NCBI RefSeq assembly: GCF_020921035.1
Contig: NC_063156.1
Location: 7,688,001-7,752,000 of the forward strand
Reading direction: 5' to 3'
From: Rhodamnia argentea
Lineage: Eukaryota; Streptophyta; Magnoliopsida; Myrtales; Myrtaceae
Length of the DNA: 64,000 bases
Each line of letters starts with the position of its first letter. Within the stretch, counting starts at the first letter, position 1. The notes beneath the pieces are model-generated. The model did not search any database and was not told the origin of the DNA. It was given only the letters and a program-made list of their open reading frames with translations. Of the stretch, positions 23,744 to 36,668 are shown piece after piece. The translations under genes and the position numbers were made by a program.

Positions 23744-26231
23744 CCTTAAGTAACGCCACCGTCCACACTGGCGTTTATACCAATCCCACGTTAATCACTG
23801 CGACTAGACTTCTCGGAGAAAAAGTTGTCTCGAGGGGGACACATCTTCTTCTCGGACGCGTGTGCCTTCGTTTGACCACGCGGGTACGGGGCAGCGCGTA
23901 CCTGTTCCAAGACCTTGGGCTGACCATTGACCCGCCAACGTCGAGCGAGTGAAAGTCTAAGGACCCCGCGACTCGGTTGATGGACCCGGTTGATGATGTT
24001 CCACAAATCACGTTTAGGTTCGTCCGTCCGTGGCCTCACGAGAGACACATGATTAATCGATTCTTGTAGTAGGATTTGTTGACGACTTCAATGACAAGTT
24101 CAGTAACGTGTGACTCTTTGAGATTCCTTGAATTTATGGATTGAAATTCTCTTTCATGTCGATTGCCGGGCTTATCTAGAAAATTTGACTAAATTGATTT
24201 GTCCGCCCGAAATTGAGAAGATCTATATTCTCGAGTCGGAGGCGTTTGGTCAAAAGTGAGGAGGCTATGCAAATTGGGTAGTCGTCATTTATCACGTATT
24301 GAATACTATTCAATGAATAACAAGAGTGCATCTCGCGAAAATAAGATTGGATGATAAGGGTAATGGTTTTGAGAGAAAATACATGTGAAATGTAGAAAAG
24401 AGATGAGACAACAAAGTGGTGAAGTCCAGAAACTATAGGACAACGTCAGCTCTAAGCTTTAGGCTCATGTCACGTTTCCAAAAGTGTTACTTGCCCATTG
24501 TCCATCCCAAGGCAAATCCAAAATGACTTTGGTACGTTATACAAGAGGAAATTACCATAAAAGTTATGAACCTATTATAATTATATTGGTTCGGTCTTAA
24601 ATTTTTTTAGACCAATTAAGTATTATACCATTTACAATTTTAAGAGATTAGTTTCTCACATTTCACTCTATATATTTTTTATTCGGTCCAAAACGCTTTT
24701 AGGCACTCCCCGGTATGGGGATTACTTACTAAAATGAAGTTGGTCACGAAAAATTAAAAGAGCTCGAACTCTTCCTGATACATATTTGTATGGTGTGAAG
24801 GGAAGTCAGACAATCAAATTTAGTTCCTGAACCGTTCCCTATTGTTTGAGGGACAGTTTTCCTATCACTGGATTGAGCACCCGAGTGATCAGCAAATTTA
24901 GCAAAATGTTGATAAATAAGAGACACATCGACACTAAAAACATAAGGTTAAGAGGTTATTTGCACGTCTCTCTCTATTTTGGTGAACGACAGCCATCGAA
25001 GCTGCAATTAGTTACTCGCCTCTATCGTCATTTACGCGTAACAGAATATCAACTCCGATAATGAGTGAAAATTTACATATTTACTAACAATTGAGCTTTA
25101 CGTGTGCGGGTTTAGCTAGACTAAATGTAGTTCCAGCACATATGTTGCATTATGGTCCATGCATACATCGGACATTCATCCTTGCAAGATGTCATCACAA
25201 TTTTGATAATCGACAGAAACCACGTGCGAAATCTATCCTTTAAACCAATAGGACAAAAAAGAAACTGATGTACCCAGAGAACTTAATTCAAGCCTCAGCC
25301 TTCATCAGCAACCTAAGATCAGAAACTCTACAGCCCTGTGCATAAATCAGACGAGAACCCACTTTTGCATATCTACTAACTTTTTGCATACTTACTCCCA
25401 AAGATATGCCAAATTTTGAAACATGAAAGGGCTATCTGGGCAATGTGGGAAGTAACACTACCTGTTCATAAGGAAGGATAAGATCCAGCCTCAGGCAATA
25501 CAGTTTGGCGAGAAGGAGGAGATAAATAGAACATCTCTGAGCACTTCCACACTTCTTGAAGTCTCAAAGATTCGAGCCTGTTTCCTTTTTCGGTTACTGG
25601 ACCAGTTTCTTTACAAACTATTATGTACTCTCTTTTCTCGTATTCCTTCCTCTGTATTCAATGCCCGAAACAAGGACCATCGTGATACACACTACACAGG
25701 CCTAAATTTCCCCTTCCACCAAAACGGCCCAACATCTCAAGTTAACATTCATCAGTATCCCTGAGCCACTCTCTCTCAACCTCCCCCCAAACCCCCCCAC
25801 CCAGAACCCCGACCTGAATCATTTTCCACGCTGCCGAACAGCTCTCCCAGTGCTAATGTCGAGTATCTTCCCTATTTGGCCAAGAAAAATGTCGCACTTC
25901 ACACTTCTATGCTATAAAAAGCAGGTCTTCATTTTCTGAATACAATGAGCCGGTTCAATGGTGCTGAGAAGTGCAAATGGCAAAAGAACTGTCAACAAAG
26001 CAAGGTAAATGATTGAAATTTTCGACATAAAGACAGATGAGCACAATTTTATTTGAAGTCTCAGGCAAGCTCTAAAATATCCTCAGGCATCTCAACCAAA
26101 AAAATAAAATAAGTGCTTGAAATGTCGCACATACTTACCGTAGCTTTATTCAATGAATTTCAAGAGAGCAGTACAACAGACCAGCACAAGGGAAGCTCTT
26201 GAATTGGCTTTGTCTCCACACACAGTGCATG

Positions 26232-29200
26232 TCACGTGGAAGTTCGATTTCCTTTAGAAACCAAATGATCAGGCCATCTTTTTAGGATCTCAGCCTCTCT
26301 AGCTATTTGGATATCAGAAGGCCAAAAAGTTTGCCGCACCACTTTGAAAAGAAAACGAGGAAGTATCCCTATTACGATTATTAGCAAAATGGTAAGCCAA
26401 TATGAAGGTGATTTTGCCAGATGATAGATGGTCCTGACAATAAGCAATAAGAAAATCAGCTAAAAGATAGAAATAAAGAAAGCATATTAAGTCACGAATA
26501 TATGAGACTGACCAGTAATTCGGAAAGACTGGAATGGAATCTAAAACCACCATACAGGCATATGTAATGACGATTGATCCCCACACAGCAATATGCGTGA
26601 TTGATACCCATCTTTGAATGTCCATAGCTAAGTGAATGTTGACGAGAACAACAACTGCTATGGTCCATAAACTGCCCATGCTCCATATGTCAATTGAGCT
26701 CTCACTGTATATGAACAGCGGTACGTAAAATAAAACAAGACTCTGCCATAGTGTATCAATCATGGTGATCCAGAAAAGATGCAAATTGTAAGCCTCGTGT
26801 CTATGCCCGGCACCATAAAGTTTCGGATACTGCAGAAGTGTCTTATCGCTCAAGTCCTTGTCCCAAATGCCAACTATGATCGTTGGAACTGAAGTGTATA
26901 TGACAGAATAGAACACACTGCTCCAGTCTGTTAAGGCCGAAGTAGTTGAAAAGGCTGTACACAAAATATACCTGCAAACACACACCAAGAAATGAACAAA
27001 CTAGAAAGATAAGACCACAGCAATACACAGGAGCTGACTAATTTTTCATAATTTAATAGCAAAAAGCTTTCAAACTCCCCCAGGCCTCTTTACAGCTCAT
27101 ATGCTAAAACAAATTAATGGGTAGCATAAAATGAAACTTCCACCTTTTCTCCGGTTTTACAACCAAGCACCGGTTGACCCGGCCGAACTCTTTTTCAAAA
27201 AGAGAAAAACAAGCATTTGCCAGGAAGTCTGACCCCAAAATATAGAAGTTTCATGGTTTTTTTTTTTTTTGGTCAAATAGAAGTTTCATGGTTAAAGGAG
27301 GGGAAATGGGAGGTAGAAAACCAAGTGTGCCACCTTAGGCCCCCCCATTGCATGCGCATTTGTTTAGGTCCTAGTTGAAACATATGTCAAAGCTAGCATC
27401 AAGTAAATACAGTTGGACACCCAAAACTTAACAGAAAGGCGTACCAGAAAAGCATCAAGACAAAAACAGCATTTCGGTAGAAGTTGTACAGAACGAGATA
27501 ACCAATACGTTGGTAATTCCAATGACCATGCACCAGAAGTAATCTTTTTAGAAACCGAAATTGCCCCATAGCAAAATCTGACGCCATGACCGCCTGACGC
27601 CCTTCCTGACCGCATATTCCAACACCAACGTCGGCCATTTGGATCATGGATACATCATTCGCCCCTATCAAAATTCAATTTAGTTAGACAAAACCAAGGA
27701 TAAATGCATGAGCTTGCTAATGTCAACTTCTGTACTTCACGTGCCCGACTGTAATCATCAACCAGCTTCTCAAATGGCCTAACCATGACTGAGAATCGAG
27801 AACTAAGGAAGTACAGCGATTGACACAAACAGCATGCACGTGCTACCAGCTGAAGTTTGAAGAAGACAGCATACCATCTCCTATAGCCAGTGTCATATCC
27901 TCGGTCCTGCTCTTAATCAAGTCAACTATCCCAGCTTTTTGCAAGGGTGCAACACGACAGCACAGGACAACACTACAAGAAGTTGCCAGCTCAAAAAGCT
28001 GTAGAAAAAACGAAAAATTAGTGATACTTCTGTAAGTGATTCTTGAACACATCCAAAACCCTCAAAGGTTAGAAAAACATATGTTGGACTAACAGTGATC
28101 CTTCATAGAAATGAATTGCAGCATATACTAAATAAAAAGCAAACACGTGCCTCTGTCTCCAAATCTTTCTCCAATATGTAAACCAAACTGTTGCCGTCAA
28201 TAATGAGTGCTAGTGGTGCATTTGGTTTGACTTCTTCCTTGAAAACAGTCCAATGGGCCATCTGGGAAGACTTTGTATGAAGAGGGACCTCATGATAGTC
28301 ACTTTCAGAATTATTTCCCCTTCCAAAATCTTCATTTCTTCTACTCAATGATTTCACTCCATACTTGTTTTTGGCACCAACTAAAAGATTTCTGCACTCA
28401 ACCTCTGAGTTGCCATTAATTATGATTTGTTGCATGTCCATCGTCAGTAGCTTGCAAGAGAGTCCAATAGAGATTGCTGTTTCCTGCTTATCTCCAGTCA
28501 GAACCCAGACCTTGATTCCCGCTTGCCGGAGAGACTCGATGGTTTCAGGAACCCCATCTTGTAACTTGTCTTCAATTGCAGTTGCACCGAGAAGATTCAG
28601 GTTACACTCGATGAGAGCAGCTGTTTGACGAAGTTTTGCAGCTCTATCTGTCAACGAAGTGCTGGCATCTTCATACCTTAACTGCCACAGCTCAAGTTCT
28701 GAAACAGTAAGATCTCTAGCTGCAAGGACAAGTGTACGTAGGCCTTCTGATGAATACTCAATCAGATGTTTCTGAGTTTCTTGCCATATATGATCACCTC
28801 TTTCAGTATCTTGCGAAATAACACTGAACATAGAGGTGTCAGCTCCTTTCACAAGCACTTTCACTGCATTGTTGGGAAACCTTATAACCACAGACATCCT
28901 TTTGCGCACGCTATCAAACTCATGCAGTCCCAAAACATCCAACCTATTTCACAGGTGTGCAAGAAACTGCCAAAGTAAGAACAATTGTATGCTAGATCTC
29001 AATTCGTGGCAAAGAAATACTAGCAAACAAAACCCAAAAACTTCCATTCTACTACTAATCACAAAAAATAGACTATTGACTGGTTAAGCACTCAGTGAGC
29101 AAGTGCATGTGTGCTAGAGAGGAGAGAGAGAGAGAGAGAGAGGTTCTCTACCTTAGTGTCTCACCATTCACATCAATAACAATATGCCCAGATGTCCGCT

Positions 29201-31932
29201 CAAATAGAGTGTATCCATAGGCAGATGCAGCAGCAACTAATGCCTGCTCATCTGGAGATTCACCCTGATAATCAATTGATTCCATGTCATCATGCAGAAT
29301 AGGGATCACGGTGTTGCATGCAGCTAGTGTAAGGAAAAACTCATGTGCAGCAAGCCTTTCTCCTTCAATTACTTCTTTGTGCAATAACTTCATAAGTTCA
29401 GGATCAACAGCGATTTCCGACTTGAGCTTCCACCTTTGTGTCTCTTTACCTCTCTCTACAGAAAATCATGCCAAATTGATAATATATTGGAGAAGATCAT
29501 AATATAATCTTAGATAAATGTATGTGGGAAACTGTATTCTAACAAGAATATGGTGAAATACAAAGCACGTGTTCAGACAAAAGTAACCACTAAGTTGTAC
29601 AGTTAACAGACTAACAGATAGCAATGGATCAAAAGATTGAAGTACCTTAAAATGTATCAGAAAGAAACACCATTTTAACTTTAAAACACACACACACACA
29701 CACACGTCTTTGATTCTTTGAGCCAAAAAAAGGAAGGTCGAGACTAATCATCTGGCCTCTTACTGTAGTGTTTGGAGCAATATAAAGAAAAGGAATTGCA
29801 GATAATAAGAGCTCCAACATAACAATCATCAAGACGATATCAAATAGTGCCACAACAGCTATTATCTTTATTGTTGAATACAAGATTACGACTCTTTGAC
29901 CTTATATTATAAACAAGCTCATGGTACAAATTTCAACCCTTGTCCTGCAGTAAATTCACATTACACGGTCAACAAGTAGGTCTCTTTCCTCCTAGATGGA
30001 TGAAAGCATTTATCCTATACAGATTGGTTCCAAATGTATACATGACCCAAGAAGCAGCAGATTTAATCACTTGACAGAGTATAAAAGAGAATCATAGATA
30101 CATGGACAACTAAGTTCAAAATGCAATAGAAGAAGAAACGCCACAATCATCGTCTGCAAAGTAGAAGAAACAGAATCTATACCTGTAATGCTGGCCTCCA
30201 GTGATGGCAAAGAACTCCCATAACTCTTACCATAGACACTTGCTTTTCGAAATTCCATCTTGTTTTCAGTCAATGTGCCAGTTTTGTCTGAGAAGATATA
30301 GCGTATCTGGCCCAAATCTTCATTTATGTTCAATGATCTACACTGGAACCTTGATCCAGAACTGCTGTCATACATATGACTGTCTCCGATCATGAAATAG
30401 GATTGGCCTAATCGAACTAATTCCATTGTAATATAAAGAGATATTGGAATCATTATCTGAAATACTATGATAGAACTGAGGAATGAAAAGAAAGTCTCCA
30501 TGGGAATTCCATAATACTTGTATGTCTTCCCGTCATCTTTTCCCATTGTGAAATATCTCTTTCTGTAGAACGGCAAAGTATCAAGCTGATACTTGCGGCG
30601 TACAAGCCATAGCCCCATTCCAAGTGCCACAACCACACACATGATGAAAAGAAAAATCGACAGCCACATGGTTTCCCTGTTCATATAACTTTCTAGTTTA
30701 CTCCTCTTGGAAGGGGATGCTGCACTGTTCAGCATTGCTTTTGTTTCCTGTCCAGTGTACACGACAACACCGATCACCCACTCTGTGTTCTTCAACTGAC
30801 AACCTCGCAAAACAATGTTAGACTGGCTGAGAGAAAATTTATGCCCATTAAACTCCATGTTAGCTGTGAATTCATAGATGTTTCTGTTTGGTTGCTCGCA
30901 ATTAATCACTCCAGAGGTGGTGCAACCTTCAAACACAGCTGAAGCAGTTTCCTGCCTTGCATATCTCGTCTTCAGGTTGGACTCGCCATCCAGATTCATT
31001 GTCTGAATGTACGCAAGGCCGCTAGGGTCACTTGTTCCCAGCAAAACCATGTCACATGGAATCGATTCATCTGAATGAATTTTCACCACCTCGCCAGCTT
31101 GTATATCTTTCCATCTTTTCAATCGAAACTGACCTCCTTGAAGCACCAGTGCTTCCCTATTATTCTCTTTCCGGTCTGACCTGTGCCTTCGCCAGTCCTC
31201 ATAGCCATCCTTAACAGCCGTGACGGAAAGCACAAAGAGAAGGGGGAAAAGAGACACCGTTCTCCCGAAGACTGCAAGTGGAGGGAGTTGATTGAGAGCA
31301 GCAATGGCAAGGAAATATAGGTATGCAATGCGATGGAATTGAATGAAGAGATTCTTAGGCAAAAAAGTGATAACAGTATATCTGCTAGTTCGGATTTCAT
31401 TGTCAGAGAACTCATAGTTGTCATTTGTCCTCCTTGGATCATTGATATAAATCAATCTGGGATTTTCTTCATGAAACAGGTCCTCTTCAAACTGCGAACT
31501 TATGTGACGTACTCTTTCAGCCTTATTCCTCTTGTTCTGAGCCACTGAGGAGGCCCCTGAAATTTCAAAAGCGGCGAAGCTGTTGTTGTTAGATCTGGGC
31601 AGCTCCATTGAACCCCACGCTACCTGCCGTTTCCTTCCCTGCGTGGGGCATTCCAATGGAAACCGCTGGTGATAGTGCAAGTCAGCTGAATAAAACTGCT
31701 TCTTCGCTGCAGGCCTATATGTTTGTGCGAGTGGTTGATCAGGAAAGATGTCTGAAGGAGATGAGTCTCCTTCTTCGCTTGTCAAGTTGCTCTGTTTGTC
31801 ATCTAGAGTAGACGATGAGAACGAAGCATCCCGGCAGAGACATCCAAAGGAGCCTATACTCTTATTAAGCTTAGAAGATTGTGCCACCGATGGAGGATCT
31901 GAGGATGACAGCAGTGGCAGGCCAGAAGTCAT
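26232..31932 (-). CDS. ALA1: P4-type phospholipid-transporting ATPase (ALA1-like flippase)
   Basis: Seven exons: 31932-30183, 29455-29152, 28943-28151, 27998-27875, 27664-27445, 26971-26513, 26433-26232, encoding 1283 residues. P4-ATPase marks are all present: actuator motif DGES in [14 protein letters not shown]; phosphorylation site DKTGTLT with Asp549; TGDKQETA in the P domain; GDGANDVSM (about 989-997) built across the exon 4/5 junction; and the C-terminal membrane helices. The family flips aminophospholipids to the cytosolic leaflet with an ALIS beta subunit. The start is the first in-frame ATG (MTSGLPLL). The Ser-rich N-terminal tail makes the protein about 120 residues longer than the Arabidopsis ALA1 I remember. 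Intron 3 has a GC donor. A leader intron is likely, with a donor at 32674 (minus strand) and an acceptor near 31989. Confidence 0.93.
27242..27293. mobile_element. Micro-retroposon insertion with 17-bp TSD in ALA1 intron
   Basis: The exact word atagaagtttcatggtt is found at 27242-27258 and 27277-27293. Between the copies are only 18 bases: a T run and ggtcaa. On the minus strand this reads ttgacc followed by an A run, the same head and tail as the insert at 11908. It lies in the intron between exons 5 and 6 of the flippase gene. Confidence 0.65.
29118..29142 (+). repeat. GA microsatellite next to an ALA1 splice site
   Basis: A gagaggagagag run ends about 10 bases from the minus-strand donor of exon 2 (exon end 29152). 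On the transcribed strand it is a CT-rich tract just inside the intron. Confidence 0.8.
29688..29706 (+). repeat. CA microsatellite in ALA1 intron 1
   Basis: About nine uninterrupted ac dinucleotides lie in the 727-base first coding intron of the flippase gene. No function is evident. Confidence 0.8.
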
Positions 31933-34548
31933 AAATAACAATCCTCCAACGACCACATTGGAGAACCGGATGCATGAACGGCTGGACTCCTACAAAATTC
32001 AGGAAAAAGAAGGTAAAGCACCACATTGCAGAGCATTTCCATCCGCAGAGAAACCAATGTTAGACCAACACAGCAGGGATTCACAGCTTAAAACGTGAAG
32101 ATCCATCATTTAAACTCTCTCTTATTCTCTTCAAATCAATCAGGATCATCCCAACATCTGATATTTCATTACACCAACACCATTCAAACTAAAAATATGG
32201 CAATTGCAAAAACCAATGACATGCAGACGCTGAGTATAAAAGCAATTACCGCCCAAATTTCATACCCAGAAGGCCCCCGCACGCTTCTAGCAGATTAAGC
32301 CCTTCTCAACTTTTCTTTCTAAACAAGATAAATTACAAGCTCAATTGCGGACAAAAAGAGCCTCTTCCCGAGTTCATTTACAAGCAGAAGCCTGAAAATG
32401 CAGAAGCCCGCAGAAGCCCACAGATGCCCAATAATTCCAAAAAGAAAACCACCCCATTCGCTTGAATGTCGACAAAATTCACACGGACGCGAACGAGGGG
32501 GCAAACTGCCAAAAACCGCAAACAAAGACCGACAGAAAAAGGGAAAAAATAAAAAAACCAAAATGCACCTCCCCCCAAAAGTAAAAACCCTAGTCCGCGA
32601 TCCAATAAAGCTATGCGTCCGAATCCTGCAGCTAAATGATTCGTCAAAGAAACGCAATTTATGAAACACGAACCTCAGCGGGATGGAGAAAGCGAGGCGG
32701 GGAGAGCAAGCTCTATCGCCTCGGGGGAAGCGAAACGGGAAGCGAGGGGGCCAGCAGCTGACGGAGCCTCGTCTGGCAATGCGACCCAATTCAAATCAAT
32801 GCACTGAATACGACGAAATCATGGCCAAATGTCAGGGCACGGAGAGACGGAGAGAGGAGACAGAGAGAGAACAGATCGCAGATCTGGAGGTTCTCCCGTG
32901 CAAGTTCTCTCCTTTTTTTTGTTCTTTTTGGACGAAGCAGAGAGCGTTTACTGCGCCTGAATCATTAGGATCAGATCAGCCTTCCCTCTGGCTTTTCCCC
33001 TCTGCGCGCTACGGCCAAAAAACAAGAGAACGCAGAGAGAGAGAGAAACGGACAAAAACTCGTGCGAGTTAACGAAGCACGGAGAGGTGAAAGGGAATGG
33101 GGCTAGGGCTTAGGGCTCCGCACAGAGAGAGAGAGAGAGAGAGAGCGAGGGGTAGAGAGAGAAAGCTCCGAAGGAGAGGGAGGGAGAGAGATTGCGTCTG
33201 TGTGTTTTGGGTGTCACGAAAGGCGTGACCGTCGGAGGAAGACAGACAAGGACGAGTGGTGTACCATCAATTTTGGCTTTTGCCCGCAAAAACGATTTAT
33301 TATTATCATTTATCTTTTTTTTTTAAATCATTTATAATTATTTCTTTATCCTTTTGTGTTTTGCGTCGAACTTGATAATTTGATTTGTCGAGCTAAATAA
33401 ATTAGCTTTAGCTAATTAAATTAAGCTTGTTGCTGGAAAATCCTCGTAATTCCAAAAATAACGTTGTCCATGAATATATTAAATATAGTTCTAATAGACC
33501 ATAATAATAATATATACTAATAATAACAACAACAACAACAATAACGTAATTACTTTTTTTCCGATAGAAATCGACGACACATAACAATTAAGGAATGAAA
33601 TTTTGGTGTGCAGATAAAATTCATCATACGTATACGATCCTCTATGAAGTCGCGTGTAGATAATTATTGATTTGCGTATTACTTGATTGGCAAAAGGCTG
33701 TGATGTGTGTTATTCGCGTGTATATTGAATCATGTTATCTTTTGAGGACTAAACACAACCTAATAATTCACTAGTAATGAAGGCCTGCGATTGTTTTGTC
33801 AACCCTTTTCTGAACTGTCATTTCATTCGATATTGGACAAGAGATAAAAACCTCACATGTATACATCCATCATCAATTGCCACATATCATTCAACTCGAC
33901 AATTTAAATGAATAAATTATCGGAACCAACGAAATGTAAATTTTTCACGGGTATACAAATTCAACATTTTTCGTAGTATTAGCCTAAGTTATTAATTAAA
34001 TTGCATATGATTTTCGACTAGAATTTGTGTTGGGTTTTAGAAAAAAGGTGAGAATATTAAGCACATCAAATAAGGGTTAAGTACGGTTTAGAATTCTAAA
34101 GATTACTACTTGTGCGATTTGGTCCTTTAGGGCACGCGTGACAACACTACTGCTATAGAAGTCAACTTCTAGTTAGAAGTTAATTTTTTTTACTTTTGTT
34201 TCTGAGTAAAAGTCGATTTTTCTATTTTTGGAAAGAAGTAGATTTTTTTAATTTTTTCAAGTGGCTCCAAAATTACTTCCGGAGCAAAAAAAGGCTTCAA
34301 AGTCAATTAGATTTCTACTACATAAGTTGCGTTACCAAACGGATTTCTACTCGAAAATCATTTCTAAAAAAGAAATTCTACTCTAGAAGTATTATTATAC
34401 ACGACCTTAACTTTTGTGTTCGCTGCTGTCCTTTACACAATACTTTGCTTGTGCATTCCATTTTTCCGCCATTGACCGTTCATCTAACACCATCAAATTG
34501 CAGGATCTAAGAACATATTGTGGAAGTGGCGCCGCAACAATGATTAAA

Positions 34549-35552
34549 GGGTGTGTTTGTTTGAATGAAAGTATTTTAGAGAATTCATTTTCCGTACTTT
34601 CGGCCGTTTTGTTCGCCGAAATGAAATCGAAAATACTTTTCACTCAACAAAAATATTTATGCATAAAATCAGTAAAGTGAATTCCCTAATCTAAAGAGAT
34701 AAAAACACTTTATGGAATCGTTCCTTTTGAATTTTTTAATATTTTATTTTGATATTTTAGCTTCGTTAGTTTTACAAAAAATAATTTCCAAAAGATGTTT
34801 TTCGGATTTTTCAACGTTGGTTTCATGGAAGGTAAATGAGTCAAAGAAAACATTTTTCTCTAATGGAAAAACACATTCAAAAGTGGCGAAAATGATTTCA
34901 TCTTTTTGAAAAGAAGAAAACATTTCCCTTACCTTTTCTCCCTCCACTCCTTCATGTTTATTTTATCTTTAATTATTTTTTATTTTATTTTCTTCTCTTT
35001 TCTTTCTTCTTATTTTTAGATTTTTATTTTATTTTTTAATAATTTTTATTTTATTTTCTAAAAAAAATTCCTTTCTTTTTTTTTCCTCTATCGCCCGCCG
35101 GCCTTGCCCGAGGCCAAGCATCACCGGACCTGGCGAGGCAAGGCCTCACTTGAGGCCGGCAAGGCAAGCCTCGACCTCGCCCGAGACCGACATGCTCGAG
35201 CCTCGCCGACGGCCGGTTGCTAATCGTTGGCCATTGACATGGTCAACGACCAGCCGAAGAAGTAGGGGAGATAAAAAAAAAAAAAAAAATGAAAAATATA
35301 AATAATTAAATTTTTGTTTAAAAAATAAAAAATAAAAAATTATTATTAAAAATTATCAATTAGAGTCCACGGAGGAAATTGATTTTTCTTACCGAACAAT
35401 GAAAAATATTTTCCAATTTATTTTCACGTTTTAGACAAACACTAGAAACTATTATCATTTTTCTTGGAAAATGAATTTTTTAAAAACATTTTCCAAAAAC
35501 GAAAGCCATTTTCCAAGAAATTGTTCATTTTCATCTAAATGAATGGAGCCTT
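34549..35552. mobile_element. AT-rich non-autonomous element with GC-rich core (1)
   Basis: The element opens with gggtgtgtttgtttgaatga and ends with tcatctaaatgaatggagcc, which are loosely inverted. Both flanks carry the phrase ttttccg/cggaaaat repeatedly. The core at 35090-35255 is a GC-rich block built from gcgaggc and gcctcgc words. No transposase frame is present. End points are approximate and no clean target duplication was found. Confidence 0.4.
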
Positions 35553-35579
35553 TATTATATTTTCTTTTTATTTTTCTTT

Positions 35580-35705
35580 CATTAGGTTGGTTGTCGGGTC
35601 TCGACAATGGTCAATGACCGGCCACAAGCGCGAGCCGGCCAACTCGAGCCTCGCTGGCCCACGCCTGTGGTGATCCAAGCTCGCTTGAGGTTTGTGAACT
35701 TGAGG
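35580..35705. repeat. GC-rich gcctcgc/gaccggcc island (2)
   Basis: A second GC-rich block with the same vocabulary as 35090-35255 (ggtcaatgaccggcca, cgagcctcgctggcc) is set in AT-rich DNA. It is probably the core of a related element whose ends are no longer clear. Confidence 0.4.
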
Positions 35706-36181
35706 AGGAAGAAGAAAGAAATAAAAGAACGAAATAAAAATATTTTAAATTTTTGATTTTTTTCCTCAAGTAAATCACAAGTTGAAATCGTTTTCCAGAT
35801 GAGATCCAGACACTAAAAATTGTTTTCGGTCACATATTACTAAACATAGAAAAACTAATCATTTTTCTGAAAAAAAAAATTATCGAAAAGAATTTTTCTT
35901 TTTCGTAAAATAAAAGCACCCTAAAGGAAAAATAAAATAAAAGGAAGAGAACAGGTAGCATCCTGGCGAGGGTGCTGCGCAACAACCTCACCGACGGTGC
36001 TGCCAATGGTCGCAAGGGAGAAAATTTTGAGAAGGTGGAAGAGCACGACATCTCTATCCACGTAAGTCGATCATTGTGTAAACACTATCTTTTTTAAAGG
36101 AATCGCAAGTACCGGTGCGTCGTCTTGCAAGAGCGTCATGCTCCGTCACGAGCTCACCCAAAAACCTCTCGTAAAGGAAAA

Positions 36182-36302
36182 TTCACATTGAACAAATTAA
36201 AATCTGAAAGACGATATTGCATACTCAAGATAAAGTTCATGGACTATATTGAATAAATAAAAAATTCATAGACGATATTTCATATTGAACCAACGACCAT
36301 TT
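36182..36302. mobile_element. Half copy of the fold-back MITE (copy 3)
   Basis: Only the right arm is seen: attgaacaaattaaaatct, aaagttcatggactatatt, and the family end aacgaccatttgcag. The left arm is missing, so this copy is truncated. Confidence 0.5.
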
Positions 36303-36549
36303 GCAGTAGTTTTCCCCTGTAAAAGGTTCCATCTTTCATAATGCCGAGTGCAAACAAGCTCACGGGTGCGTCTCTCGTTCATTTTATTGTTAGCTTTTTT
36401 TTTTTATTCACAAAATTATGAGATTTCCAAATGCAATGCATTTGAGCACCAAGGTCGACTTGAACAAAGTGTTTCTTTTTTTTTTTTTGCAACAACCTTT
36501 GTTCTTTTTTTTTCTTTCTCTGTAATTTTTTTCTTCCCTTCCTTCTTTC

Positions 36550-36668
36550 TCCCGTCTACCGTCGAGCCTCGACGACCGGCCAAAAACTAGGCCTCGCCGG
36601 CCTCTATTGTAACTCGCCCTCGCCGGCTACTGGCGAGGCTCGGCGAGGGCGAGCCTTTCCTAGGGCGT
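36550..36668. repeat. GC-rich island with gcgaggc palindromes (3)
   Basis: The block tcgccctcgccggctactgg followed by gcgaggctcggcgagggcga can fold back on itself. It shares words with the islands at 35090 and 35580 and is preceded by a long T/C-rich tract (36470-36550), the same arrangement as in the Mutator-like elements at 41 kb. Confidence 0.45.

Larger units (their letters stand above)
20622..26231. other. Intergenic region, WRKY upstream to ALA1 3' end
   Basis: 5.6 kb without a gene that I can support. It contains the WRKY promoter, a fold-back MITE (20900-21095), a GC-rich island with a micro-insertion (about 22000-22350), an open frame of unknown status (23351-23743), and a GC-rich stretch around 23750-24050. 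The last kilobase before 26232 includes the 3' untranslated region of the flippase gene. Confidence 0.5.

Noticed and set aside
32319-32789. 156-codon minus-strand frame upstream of ALA1
   Set aside because: It lies over the ALA1 leader exon and leader intron, crosses the likely donor at 32674, and has no protein similarity that I recognise.
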